In this document: positions 1 through 7,050 of the stretch, in pieces
Layout: every line of letters begins with the position of its first letter
Position numbering within the stretch: position 1 is the stretch's first letter
Source: JAIVJN01 sp036732565
GTDB lineage: Bacteria > Acidobacteriota > Vicinamibacteria > Vicinamibacterales > UBA2999
DNA: 25,798 bases
Reading direction: 5' to 3'
Assembly: GCA_036732565.1 (NCBI GenBank)
Contig: DAINCF010000025.1
Span: 1 to 25,798 of the forward strand
The notes under the pieces: generated by a model
The model's input: the letters and a program-made list of their open reading frames with translations, nothing else
What the model was told of the DNA's origin: nothing
Databases searched by the model: none
Made by a program: the position numbers and the translations under genes

Positions 1-296
1 GGCTCCTGACGACGGGAGGGGGACTCGTCTTCGGCGGTGGGACCGCCGACCGCACGTTCAGAGCGCTCGATGCCGCCACAGGGCGGCTGCTGTGGCAGAC
101 GCCCACCAATTCAGGTGTGATGGGGCAGCCGTCGACGTTCACGATCGACGGCCGACAGTACGTCGCCGTGATGTCGGGCTGGGGCGGCGACGCGCGCGGC
201 GTGCAGGCGCAGCTGAACCGCATTCGCCCGGGCGAATTTCCTGAGGTGCCGGATGGCGGAGCCATCTGGGTGTTTACGCTGCCTGGAGACAAATGA
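1..296 (+). CDS. PQQ-dependent alcohol dehydrogenase, C-terminal fragment (cut by window edge)
   Basis: Open frame from the window edge (codons from base 3) to a TGA at 294-296, about 97 residues. The fragment has the last beta-propeller blades of a quinoprotein of the methanol/ethanol dehydrogenase type: a GGGLVFGG strand, then RALDAATGRLLWQ (the 'ALDAxTGxxLW' tryptophan-docking signature of PQQ propellers), then the family's end motif GRQYVAVMSGWGG and a closing strand GGAIWVFTLP. In this family the enzyme is periplasmic and oxidises alcohols or aldehydes using PQQ plus Ca or a lanthanide, passing electrons to a cytochrome c. The active-site residues lie outside the window, so substrate and metal cannot be judged. 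It is followed 87 bases later by a lipoprotein gene on the same strand and could share its transcript. Family assignment is firm; subfamily is not. Confidence 0.85.
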   Translation, partial: LLTTGGGLVFGGGTADRTFRALDAATGRLLWQTPTNSGVMGQPSTFTIDGRQYVAVMSGWGGDARGVQAQLNRIRPGEFPEVPDGGAIWVFTLPGDK

Positions 297-383
297 CCAC
301 GGAGGCGGGCCTCGTCGAAAGGAGAGCGCCCACAATGGAATCGCGCGGACATGCCGTAGAATTCGGTTTCGCTGCGTCCGCTC

Positions 384-1049
384 ATGATGCTCAGGCAAAC
401 GGCGCTCGGGCTCTGCCTCCTTGTCGCGCTGACCGCGTGTCGTACGCGCGCCGCCACCGAAACGGAGGCGCCGCGGCCGACGGTGCGCATGGCGATGCGC
501 TCGACCGACATCCTCAGCGCCTTTCTCAGTCTCCCGCAGTTTTCGATTCAAGTGGTGCCGATCGGCGACTCGCAGAAGCGCCTTGAGGCCCTCGAAGAGG
601 GCTCCATAGACGTAACGAACGCAGTGGCAGATGTGACGTATTCAGCGTTCTACCAGCGTCTCCCAGGTCGGGCGAGGCCCTTGCAGAACATTCGTGGGAT
701 AGCACTGATGAACCGCGCGGTCGTGCATCTGTTGACCGGGCCACGCGTGGACCTGGACAAGGGATTTCGAGGCATGCGCATGGTGCTGGGCGATCCCTCC
801 GGCGGCAACAGCGCGCTTGGGGAGCGACTCGTCAACAGCATGGGGGTGCCCTCGTCGGAGATCATCGGCGAATTTGCGCCATACGAGACAGGTGTGCGCA
901 AGCTGCTGGATGGGGACGTGGACGCGCTGATCGCGACGGTGCTGCCGCCGCAGGAGCCGATCGCGCGGGCGCTTCGCGGCGGCGCCCGGCTGCTGGAGAT
1001 CAAAGGTGCCGCGGTCGACCGCCTGCGCGGCGACTATCCGCTCCTCTGA
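384..1049 (+). CDS. TAXI-family TRAP-type solute-binding lipoprotein, N-terminal part (ends at an apparent frameshift)
   Basis: A 221-residue frame beginning with a lipoprotein signal peptide: a hydrophobic stretch followed by the lipobox LTAC at residues 16-19, so the mature protein should be lipid-anchored on the periplasmic side. The body matches TAXI (TRAP-associated extracytoplasmic immunogenic) binding proteins: a 'GSIDVTNAVADV' ligand-pocket segment, 'NIRGIALMNRAVVHLL', then the 'MRMVLGDPSGGNSALGERL' loop typical of the second lobe. The frame stops at TGA 1047-1049 just after DYPLL, where TAXI proteins normally continue through a conserved PxGTYPG segment. That segment is present in another frame immediately downstream, so this is one gene broken by an apparent one-base deletion. 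Starts at 384 and 387 are both possible; neither has a clear ribosome site. No TRAP permease gene is adjacent. A histidine kinase and regulator follow, suggesting a sensory role. Confidence 0.75.
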   Translation: MMLRQTALGLCLLVALTACRTRAATETEAPRPTVRMAMRSTDILSAFLSLPQFSIQVVPIGDSQKRLEALEEGSIDVTNAVADVTYSAFYQRLPGRARPLQNIRGIALMNRAVVHLLTGPRVDLDKGFRGMRMVLGDPSGGNSALGERLVNSMGVPSSEIIGEFAPYETGVRKLLDGDVDALIATVLPPQEPIARALRGGARLLEIKGAAVDRLRGDYPLL

Positions 1050-1300
1050 GACGAACCTTGCTTCCCCGTGGCACCTATCCCGGTCAGGACGCCCCCCTGC
1101 ACACGGTGGGAGTCGATCTTCTGCTGGTCTGTCGCGCGGATCTCGATGCCGCCATCGTCTACGCCCTCACACGCGCGCTCCTCGAAGACATACCCAAACA
1201 GGTGCGCCGCCAGGTCGATCCGCACCGCGCACCGGCAACGGTGATCCCGCTCCATCCCGGGGCCGCGAGGTACTACCGCGAGCGCGAGATGCAGCGATGA
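1043..1300 (+). pseudogene. C-terminal part of the TAXI solute-binding protein, in a shifted frame
   Basis: In the frame ending at TGA 1298-1300 the translation reads LLPRGTYPGQDAPLHTVGVD, then LLVCRADL...IVYALTRALLED, then VIPLHPGAARYYRE. These are the three conserved terminal blocks of TAXI proteins, so this is the missing end of the upstream frame and not a separate gene. Joining the frames needs one extra base between about 1041 and 1046. The joined protein would be about 305 residues, near the usual length. The end of this piece overlaps the kinase start by ATGA (1297-1300), an operon junction that would make sense only if this frame is translated. The break is therefore recent, a sequence error, or a site of ribosomal frameshifting; no slippery heptamer is obvious. 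Confidence 0.75.
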
Positions 1301-2973
1301 CGTCCAGCCGTCTTGCCGCGGTTGCCGCCCGAGCGTGGAACGTCTTGACGATTCTGGTGTTCCTGGGGATTGCCGCACTCCTGGCAGCGGGGTACCGCGC
1401 AACGCGCGCATGGGAGCAGGCCGTGACCGCTCGCGTCACGGCTCAAACCGAAGAAAGCGCGGATCTCATCTTGACGGCGATCAGCCGCGACATGCGCGGG
1501 GCGCAGGAGACGATCCTGGCCAACCGCGACTGGGACGCGTCGTTGCCGACCGACGCCGCGGACCTGGACATGACCGAGCAGGTGGCGACGACGTTTGCAC
1601 GATATCCCTATCCCGAGTCGTTTTTCACCTGGCGCGGCGGAAGCCACGGGATGGTCTTCTTCAGCCGAAGCACGCGCCTGCCGGCCTGGATGCCTCCACA
1701 GAGCCGAACCATCGATTCTCCGATCTCAGTCGCGGTCGATCCGCCGCTGAGTGAGCAGGTGCGGCAGCGCGTCGCGTCGTGCATTGCCGCACAGCAACGC
1801 TACGCCATCTTCGAGGCCGATCTTGCAGGCGTGTCCTATCAGATCGTCGCGCGAGTGACCTATGCCGATCCGCTGCGCGAGCATCTGGAATCCGTCAGTG
1901 GATTCACAGTCAATCTCGACTGGGTTCGATCCCAGTACTTTGCCGACATTCTCAACGAGGTCGGACCGAGCGCCAGCGGTGGGCTCACGCAGGACGTCGC
2001 GCTGCTCGACGATGCCAATCGCAGCGTCTTCGGCTCGAGCACCGACGCCTCTCCTCTCGCAGAGCGATGGTTTCCGCTGCTCTTCGTCGATTCCTCTGAC
2101 ACGGCGTTTGACCTGCCGCCGGACGGCGAGCTGCGTCGCTGGAAGCTCCGTGTCAGCGCAGCGCGCGACCCGATGTTGCTCTCGGCGCATCGTCGTGCCG
2201 ATACGACGCTGCTGGCCACCGCCGTAGCCGTCGTGGTCTGCGGCATCAGCCTCGTACTGGCACGCAGAACGGTGTTGAAGGACGCCAAACTGTCGGAGAT
2301 GCGATCGCGCTTCGTGTCGTCGGTCACGCACGATCTCAAGACGCCGCTCGCGAACATTCATGCGCTGTCCGCCACCTTGCAACGAGAGTCCCAGGTGACC
2401 TCGGAGCGCTATCGCGCGTACCCGCATCTGCTGATACAGGAAGCGACCAACCTCGGTCGACAGGTCGATAACCTGCTCGCGTACGCCCGCATCACTGACG
2501 TCACGGAAGCGTATGCGTTCGAGCCCATGGCCGCCGCAGAGCTGGTTGACGAGGCGCTGAAGGGTTTCCAGCCGAAATTGGCCGAAGACAGCGTTCGCAT
2601 CGATGTAGAGGCGCCAGCGGATCTCCCATTCGTCCGCGCCGATCAGAGGGCCATGGTGCTGGCGCTGAGGAACCTGATCGACAACGCGCTGCGGCACGCG
2701 CGCAGCGGCAGCCATGGCCACATTCGTGTCTCGATACAGCGCGTCGGGCCGACGACGTTCATCGAGGTGCAGGACGATGGACGCGGCATCTCCGCGAAGA
2801 AACTTGCCGCCGTTCGTGAAAGCATCGCCAGCCGAGCCTTCGCGCCCACGGACGGAGGCGGGCTCGGACTGGCGATCGCCAGCAAAGTGATCGCAGACCA
2901 TGGAGGCACGCTGACGGTGGACAGTGAGCTAGGGAAGGGAACCCGCTGCGTCATCGGCCTTCCGGTGTGCTGA
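1297..2973 (+). CDS. Membrane sensor histidine kinase with a large periplasmic domain
   Basis: 558 residues. The start at 1297 is chosen because it overlaps the TAXI gene's stop as ATGA and puts a hydrophobic segment (residues about 15-32) right after a short basic N-terminus; the frame is open further upstream, but that extension is low-complexity and unlike any domain. A periplasmic region of about 270 residues follows, then a second membrane helix (about 305-323). There is no evident HAMP domain: the HisKA helix follows almost at once, with the phospho-acceptor H345 in the motif HDLKTPLA. The catalytic domain shows the N box (NLIDNALRHA, from N459), the G1 box (DDGRGIS) and the G2 box (GGGLGLAIA). 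It should autophosphorylate and pass phosphate to the regulator that begins 5 bases after its stop. The periplasmic part has no recognised fold here; coupling to the upstream binding lipoprotein suggests it reads that protein's ligand state. Confidence 0.9.
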   Translation: MTSSRLAAVAARAWNVLTILVFLGIAALLAAGYRATRAWEQAVTARVTAQTEESADLILTAISRDMRGAQETILANRDWDASLPTDAADLDMTEQVATTFARYPYPESFFTWRGGSHGMVFFSRSTRLPAWMPPQSRTIDSPISVAVDPPLSEQVRQRVASCIAAQQRYAIFEADLAGVSYQIVARVTYADPLREHLESVSGFTVNLDWVRSQYFADILNEVGPSASGGLTQDVALLDDANRSVFGSSTDASPLAERWFPLLFVDSSDTAFDLPPDGELRRWKLRVSAARDPMLLSAHRRADTTLLATAVAVVVCGISLVLARRTVLKDAKLSEMRSRFVSSVTHDLKTPLANIHALSATLQRESQVTSERYRAYPHLLIQEATNLGRQVDNLLAYARITDVTEAYAFEPMAAAELVDEALKGFQPKLAEDSVRIDVEAPADLPFVRADQRAMVLALRNLIDNALRHARSGSHGHIRVSIQRVGPTTFIEVQDDGRGISAKKLAAVRESIASRAFAPTDGGGLGLAIASKVIADHGGTLTVDSELGKGTRCVIGLPVC

Positions 2974-2978
2974 CGATC

Positions 2979-3701
2979 ATGTCTCACCGGATTCTCGTGG
3001 TGGAAGACGACCCGACCCTGCGCCTCGTGCTTCGAGACAACCTGCAGTCCGAAGGCTACGAGGTGGACCTCGCCGCCGATGGTGCGTGCGCGGTCACCCG
3101 TGCCCGCACGGCCATCCCGGATCTCATCGTCCTCGATCTCACGTTACCGGACCTCGACGGGTTCGAGTTGTTGCCCATTCTGCGGACGCTGGGGCAGGTG
3201 CCGATCATCGTGCTCACGGCGCGCACGCAGCGGGAGGACAAGTTGAAGGGGTTGACGCTCGGCGCCGACGACTACATCACGAAGCCGTTCGATCCCGAGG
3301 AGTTGTTGGCCCGCATACGCGCCGTGCTTCGGCGTACGCGACCCAGCGTCAGTCGGATTCGATTGGGGGCCGTCACGATTGACTTCCTCGAGAGGCACGC
3401 CTCGAGCGGTGGGCGCACCATTCCGCTGACGCATCGCGAGTTCGAACTGCTGAGTTATCTCGCCGATCGCCGTGACCTCGTTGTCCCGCGCGAGGAGTTG
3501 CTCCGTGCCGTCTGGGGCTATCTCGCCAGCGACATCGTCACGCGAACGGTCGATTTCGCCATCGCCCGAATTCGGAAGAAGATCGAAGCCGACCCCCACC
3601 ACCCGCAATTCATCCGCACTGCGCACGGCGATGGGTACTGTTTGAGCGGCGTTTCGGAAGACAGCTTGCCTCGAGCCAAGGCGAAGCCGCTACGGCACTA
3701 G
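2979..3701 (+). CDS. OmpR/PhoB-family response regulator
   Basis: 240 residues from ATG 2979; an in-frame GTG at 2967 lies inside the kinase gene and is less likely. The receiver domain has the acidic pair D10/D11, phospho-acceptor D53 (in VLDLTLPDLDG), T80 and K102 (in DDYITKPF), all the residues needed for phosphorylation. A linker with paired arginines leads to a winged-helix DNA-binding domain from about residue 130 (LTHREFELLSYLA, then VDFAIARIRKKIE and the terminal hairpin RTAHGDGYCL). It is the partner of the kinase directly upstream and should bind DNA as a phosphorylated dimer. Likely targets are the neighbouring dehydrogenase and receptor genes, which is inference. Its stop codon lies 2 bases from the stop of the convergent PQQ dehydrogenase gene. 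Confidence 0.93.
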   Translation: MSHRILVVEDDPTLRLVLRDNLQSEGYEVDLAADGACAVTRARTAIPDLIVLDLTLPDLDGFELLPILRTLGQVPIIVLTARTQREDKLKGLTLGADDYITKPFDPEELLARIRAVLRRTRPSVSRIRLGAVTIDFLERHASSGGRTIPLTHREFELLSYLADRRDLVVPREELLRAVWGYLASDIVTRTVDFAIARIRKKIEADPHHPQFIRTAHGDGYCLSGVSEDSLPRAKAKPLRH

Positions 3702-3703
3702 AG

Positions 3704-5848
3704 TTATTGCTGTGAGCCGCTGGGGAGCGCGAAGGCTACGTACTTGGCGCCTTGCGTGCCGCCGCGACGATCTCGCTGGTTGTGCAGCACGCCGGAACCG
3801 CTGGCCGCGATGACGATGTACTGGCGACCGTTGATTTCATAGGTCGCCGGTGTCGCGTTGCCGGGGAAGGGCAGCGTCGTTTCCCAGAGCAGCTTGCCGG
3901 TCTTGTTGTCGAAGGCGCGAAACTTCTTGTCGAAGTTCGTGGCGGCGATGAAGACGAGGCCGCCGGCGGTCACGATAGGGCCGCCGTAGTTTTCGCTGCC
4001 GGTATTCTTCAGACCCTGTTCGGCAAGCTCTGGGTATTCGCCGAGCGGAATCTGCCACGCGTACTCGCCCGTGTTCAGATCGATGGCATTCAGCGTTCCC
4101 CACGGCGGAGCAATGGCGGGATAGCCGTCGGGATCGAGGAACTTGTGATGTCCCGTGAATCGATATTGCGCGTCGAAGGGCACGGGCGTCGTCGTGGCGG
4201 GCGTGGGGACCATGGATTCGTCGCCCTTCGTGACGTACTGGACGATCGCATTGATGTGCTCGGACGCCATGGTGGGGAACGACGGCATGCGGCTGCCGCC
4301 GTAGAACATGATCGAGCGGACGTCGGCTTGCGCCATACGGTCGCCCACACCAAGGAGCGAGGGGATCGCGGGCGGTGCGCCGGTGCGATCGTCGCGGTGG
4401 CACGACGCGCAGTGCGTGACATACAACTGCTTGCCACTGACGGAGGTGCCAGGCGCAGGCGATTCGGCCAGCGCATAGAGCCAGACCATCTCGTTCGAGT
4501 TCACGTAGAGGAGGCCCGTCTCCGGATCGAACGCCGCGCCGCCCCACTCTGCGCCGCCGTCCATTCCTGGAAAGCTGACAGTGTCCTTGCCAACGCTCGG
4601 CGGGACGAACTGGCCACCGCTAATCATCGTCTTGAACTGCGCCAGCGCCGCCGCGTGGGCCTGCGGCGTTCGCGTGGTCAACATGCCCTCGGTCAACAGC
4701 TGTCTCGCGAACGGCGCGGGCTTCGTCGGCAGCGGCTGTGTGTCTGCGGCCACCTCTCCCTGAATGGTGCTGGCGGGGTACTTGCGATACTCAATCGGGA
4801 ACAACGGCGCGCCATTGGCGCGATCGAAGAGATAGAGATGCCCGGTCTTCGTGGGCTGCGCCAACGCATCGATCGTCTTGCCGTCGCGCTTGACCGTGAC
4901 CAACGTTGGCGGCGCCGGGAGATCGCGATCCCAGATATCGTGCTTCACGGTCTGGAAGTGCCAGATCCGCTCGCCGGTCTCGGCGTTGAGCGCCAGCACC
5001 GAGTTGGCAAACAGGTTGTCGCCCAGGCGATCTCTGCCGATGAACATGTTGGAGGGGTTCGCGATCGGCACATAGACGATGCCGCGACGCTCGTCCAGGC
5101 TCATCCCCGCCCATGAGGCGAGGTTTCCGATGTACGTCCAGGCATCCTTCGGCCACGTGTCGTAGCCGTACTCGCCGGGGTGGGGAAGCGTGTGGAACGT
5201 CCACCGGAGTTTTCCGTCTCGCGCGCCGTAGGCACGTACATCCCCAGGCGCAGCCGGCAGAGTCTCTCCCGTGCGACCCGCAAAGATCACGACGTCCTTG
5301 TAGACGACCACCGCGTGCCCGACTGCTGCCGAAATGCCTTCGGGGCCGCCGCGCAGGTCGGCCTGGACATCGATACGCCCGTTGTTCCCGAAGCCGGGTA
5401 CCGGTGTGCCCGTCTTGACGTCGAGCGCATAGAGATACCGCTGAACCGCCGCGAAGATCCGCTCGTCGGATCCACTGCTCCAATAGGACAGCCCGCGATT
5501 GTTGCCCCTGCCGGGAATGCCAGAGTCGAACATCCAGATCTGCTTTCCGGTCGCCGCGTTCACAGCGAAGACCTTCTGCGTCGGCGTGTAGCCATAGAGG
5601 ACGCCGTTGACGACGATCGGGTTGGTCTGCACCGTCCCCGATCCATCGCTTGCATCAAAGCTCCAGGCTACCTGTAGCTGTTGGACGTTGCGCTGATTGA
5701 TCTGCGACAACGGCGAGTAGCGCATGCCGCCAGGGCTTCCGCCATAGACTGGCCACTGCACGTCCGTCCGGCCACCTTGTGAATGGAGCCACGTCATCGC
5801 GGACACGAGACAAACCACAAGGAGGGCTCCAGCCTTCCACGCCTTCAT
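3704..5848 (-). CDS. PQQ-dependent dehydrogenase (membrane glucose dehydrogenase-like) with inserted cytochrome c domain
   Basis: 714 residues with an N-terminal signal peptide or anchor (hydrophobic residues about 5-20). It is an eight-blade-type quinoprotein propeller: DVQWPVYGGSPGGMRYSPLSQIN opens the fold, and repeated AxNAxTGKxxW-type signatures (VFAVNAATGKQIW, VLALNAETGERIW, FRAFDNKTGKLLW) mark the blades. A cytochrome c module sits inside the propeller, with heme motif CASCH at residues 480-484 and a likely axial Met at 521 (GGSRMPSF). After it come the final blades, with GTLNAIDLNTGEYAW and GGPIVTAGGLVFIAAT, closest in style to membrane glucose dehydrogenases. Expected role: periplasmic oxidation of a sugar or alcohol, with electrons passed to the built-in heme. 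The substrate is not determinable. It is last in a minus-strand set after the TonB receptor and cyclase genes. The start ATG at 5848 follows directly on a basic signal sequence. Confidence 0.9.
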   Translation of the reverse strand: MKAWKAGALLVVCLVSAMTWLHSQGGRTDVQWPVYGGSPGGMRYSPLSQINQRNVQQLQVAWSFDASDGSGTVQTNPIVVNGVLYGYTPTQKVFAVNAATGKQIWMFDSGIPGRGNNRGLSYWSSGSDERIFAAVQRYLYALDVKTGTPVPGFGNNGRIDVQADLRGGPEGISAAVGHAVVVYKDVVIFAGRTGETLPAAPGDVRAYGARDGKLRWTFHTLPHPGEYGYDTWPKDAWTYIGNLASWAGMSLDERRGIVYVPIANPSNMFIGRDRLGDNLFANSVLALNAETGERIWHFQTVKHDIWDRDLPAPPTLVTVKRDGKTIDALAQPTKTGHLYLFDRANGAPLFPIEYRKYPASTIQGEVAADTQPLPTKPAPFARQLLTEGMLTTRTPQAHAAALAQFKTMISGGQFVPPSVGKDTVSFPGMDGGAEWGGAAFDPETGLLYVNSNEMVWLYALAESPAPGTSVSGKQLYVTHCASCHRDDRTGAPPAIPSLLGVGDRMAQADVRSIMFYGGSRMPSFPTMASEHINAIVQYVTKGDESMVPTPATTTPVPFDAQYRFTGHHKFLDPDGYPAIAPPWGTLNAIDLNTGEYAWQIPLGEYPELAEQGLKNTGSENYGGPIVTAGGLVFIAATNFDKKFRAFDNKTGKLLWETTLPFPGNATPATYEINGRQYIVIAASGSGVLHNQRDRRGGTQGAKYVAFALPSGSQQ

Positions 5849-5870
5849 GTCGTCCTCTCTCTTAAAGTGG

Positions 5871-5911
5871 GGTCCGCCTTCAGGCGGACCTGGTCCGGCT
5901 CAAGCCGAACC
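5871..5911. repeat. Two tandem palindromic hairpins in the cyclase/PQQ dehydrogenase junction
   Basis: The 69-base junction holds two back-to-back inverted repeats of the same size. The first (5871-5878 with 5883-5890) is a perfect 8-base stem around a 4-base loop. The second (5892-5900 with 5903-5911) is a 9-base stem with one mismatch, which becomes a G-U pair in RNA of the minus strand. The two units resemble each other (both begin GGTYCG), like a REP-type repeat pair. No T-tract follows, so a Rho-independent terminator is unlikely. They may protect or partly attenuate the polycistronic RNA. Confidence 0.7.
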
Positions 5912-5917
5912 CGCATC

Positions 5918-6973
5918 TCAAAAGGTGGCGATGGGGTTGAGCGCCGACCCGGTGGCGCCAGGTACGGCCATGGGCGATGCCGTCACCAGGAACTCCCAGC
6001 GATTGCGCTTGGCGGCTTCTTTGCTGACCGCCTCGAGATCGAGGTTGTCGAAAATCGGCATGCCCATCGCGACGAGCGCGAGCGCATGAATCGGCTCGGT
6101 GATGCCGTCGATGCCCGAGGGCCGGACATCTTGCGCGGCGTCGCTGCCGAGAATGGCCGCGTCGTGCTGACGTAGCCATTTCGCGCAGGTGATGTAGAGG
6201 CCCGCCAATTGATTGGTGTTGTACGGGCCCTTGGCATCGCGGAGCGCCCATCGGCCGGTGCGAATGAGCACGATATCGCCAGGCTCGATCTTCAGATTCG
6301 CGCGCTTGGCCCACGCGTCCAGGTCCTCGGGATAGATGCGCGTGCCCGGATCGAGAAACTCGACGCCTTTGAGACGCGGAATGTCCATCAGCACGCCGCG
6401 ACTGACAATGCCGTCTTTCCAGGCGAACACCGAGCCCTTGTTGCACGCCTGCTCGGTGACCTCTGTCATCGGGATGCCGTTGTACATGAACCCCTTGAAC
6501 GCGCGGTGGCAGAACGCGTCCATGTGCGTGTGCACGAAGCCGTGATACGAGACGGTGATTGTGTCCGATACGCCGCTGATTTCCCGTGGCGGGTCGTTGA
6601 GAGTCGCAGGGCGGCCGGGTGCGTTCATCACCCGCGTGATCGGCCGTGGGTTGTCGAGGGCCGTTTCGATCTCCGCCCTCCGCGCCATCGAGACGGAGAC
6701 GCCATCCCTGACGGCGCGGAGCGCGTTCTTCCGCTTCGTCGGCGTGATGAGGTTCACCGCGCCCACCTGGTCGTCGGCGCCCCAGCGTCCCCAATTGGAC
6801 AGGTCCTTCATCAGCCGATCGAAGTCGGCGCGTGTTGCTTCCCGGTTCGCGGCCTCCTGGAGGCTCGAAGCCGGAACCGATCGCCACGACAACGCGCCGA
6901 CAACGAACGCGACGACTACGATCTCGATAGCAACGTGGTGCCTGCGCGTCACGACGACTCCAGTAGGGGCCAC
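5918..6973 (-). CDS. Cyclase-family metal-dependent hydrolase (kynurenine formamidase-like fold), exported or membrane-anchored
   Basis: 351 residues from GTG 6973, preceded by a GGGAA-like ribosome site. Residues about 14-28 form a hydrophobic stretch after a basic N-terminus (TRRHH), so the enzyme is probably exported or anchored, unlike most cytoplasmic cyclase-family members. The core has the family's metal-binding block: H144, H148, H150, D152 and H156 within YHGFVHTHMDAFCH, followed by the F-x-x-x-MYNGIP segment typical of larger bacterial members. Later landmarks are DIVLIRTGRW and the GITEPIHALALVAMGMPIFDNLDLEAV block near the C-terminus. Relatives hydrolyse amides or lactones such as formylkynurenine or isatin, using Zn or Mn. 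The substrate here is unknown. It lies between the TonB receptor and the PQQ dehydrogenase on the same strand, implying a shared pathway. The first ~45 residues could also be an uncleaved anchor. Confidence 0.88.
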   Translation of the reverse strand: MAPTGVVVTRRHHVAIEIVVVAFVVGALSWRSVPASSLQEAANREATRADFDRLMKDLSNWGRWGADDQVGAVNLITPTKRKNALRAVRDGVSVSMARRAEIETALDNPRPITRVMNAPGRPATLNDPPREISGVSDTITVSYHGFVHTHMDAFCHRAFKGFMYNGIPMTEVTEQACNKGSVFAWKDGIVSRGVLMDIPRLKGVEFLDPGTRIYPEDLDAWAKRANLKIEPGDIVLIRTGRWALRDAKGPYNTNQLAGLYITCAKWLRQHDAAILGSDAAQDVRPSGIDGITEPIHALALVAMGMPIFDNLDLEAVSKEAAKRNRWEFLVTASPMAVPGATGSALNPIATF

Positions 6974-6992
6974 TTCCCGCTTCGCGCGTAGC

Positions 6993-7015
6993 GCTCCGGC
7001 GAGACTCGCCGGAGC
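6993..7015. repeat. Perfect 10-base inverted repeat between TonB receptor and cyclase genes
   Basis: Arms 6993-7002 and 7006-7015 are perfectly complementary (GCTCCGGCGA) around a 3-base loop, giving a very stable GC-rich hairpin about 35 bases after the receptor stop and 20 bases before the cyclase start. There is no T-run, so it is more like an RNA-processing or REP-type element than a classical terminator. It sits in the same kind of place as the hairpin pair at 5871-5911, one gene junction further on. Confidence 0.7.
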
Positions 7016-7050
7016 CTTGGCGGAGGCGGTTGTGGGGTGCCCGATCGACG

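Noticed and set aside
335..586. Small plus-strand frame with AAAGGAGA ahead of ATG 335
   Set aside because: The ribosome-like site is attractive, but the frame overlaps the TAXI lipoprotein signal sequence in another register and encodes no recognisable domain.
1726..2901. 391-codon minus-strand frame opposite the histidine kinase
   Set aside because: Composition and lack of motifs mark it as an antisense shadow of the kinase.
3752..5116. 454-codon plus-strand frame antisense to the PQQ dehydrogenase
   Set aside because: Same reason: Arg-rich, no recognisable domain, fully covered by a well-supported minus-strand gene.
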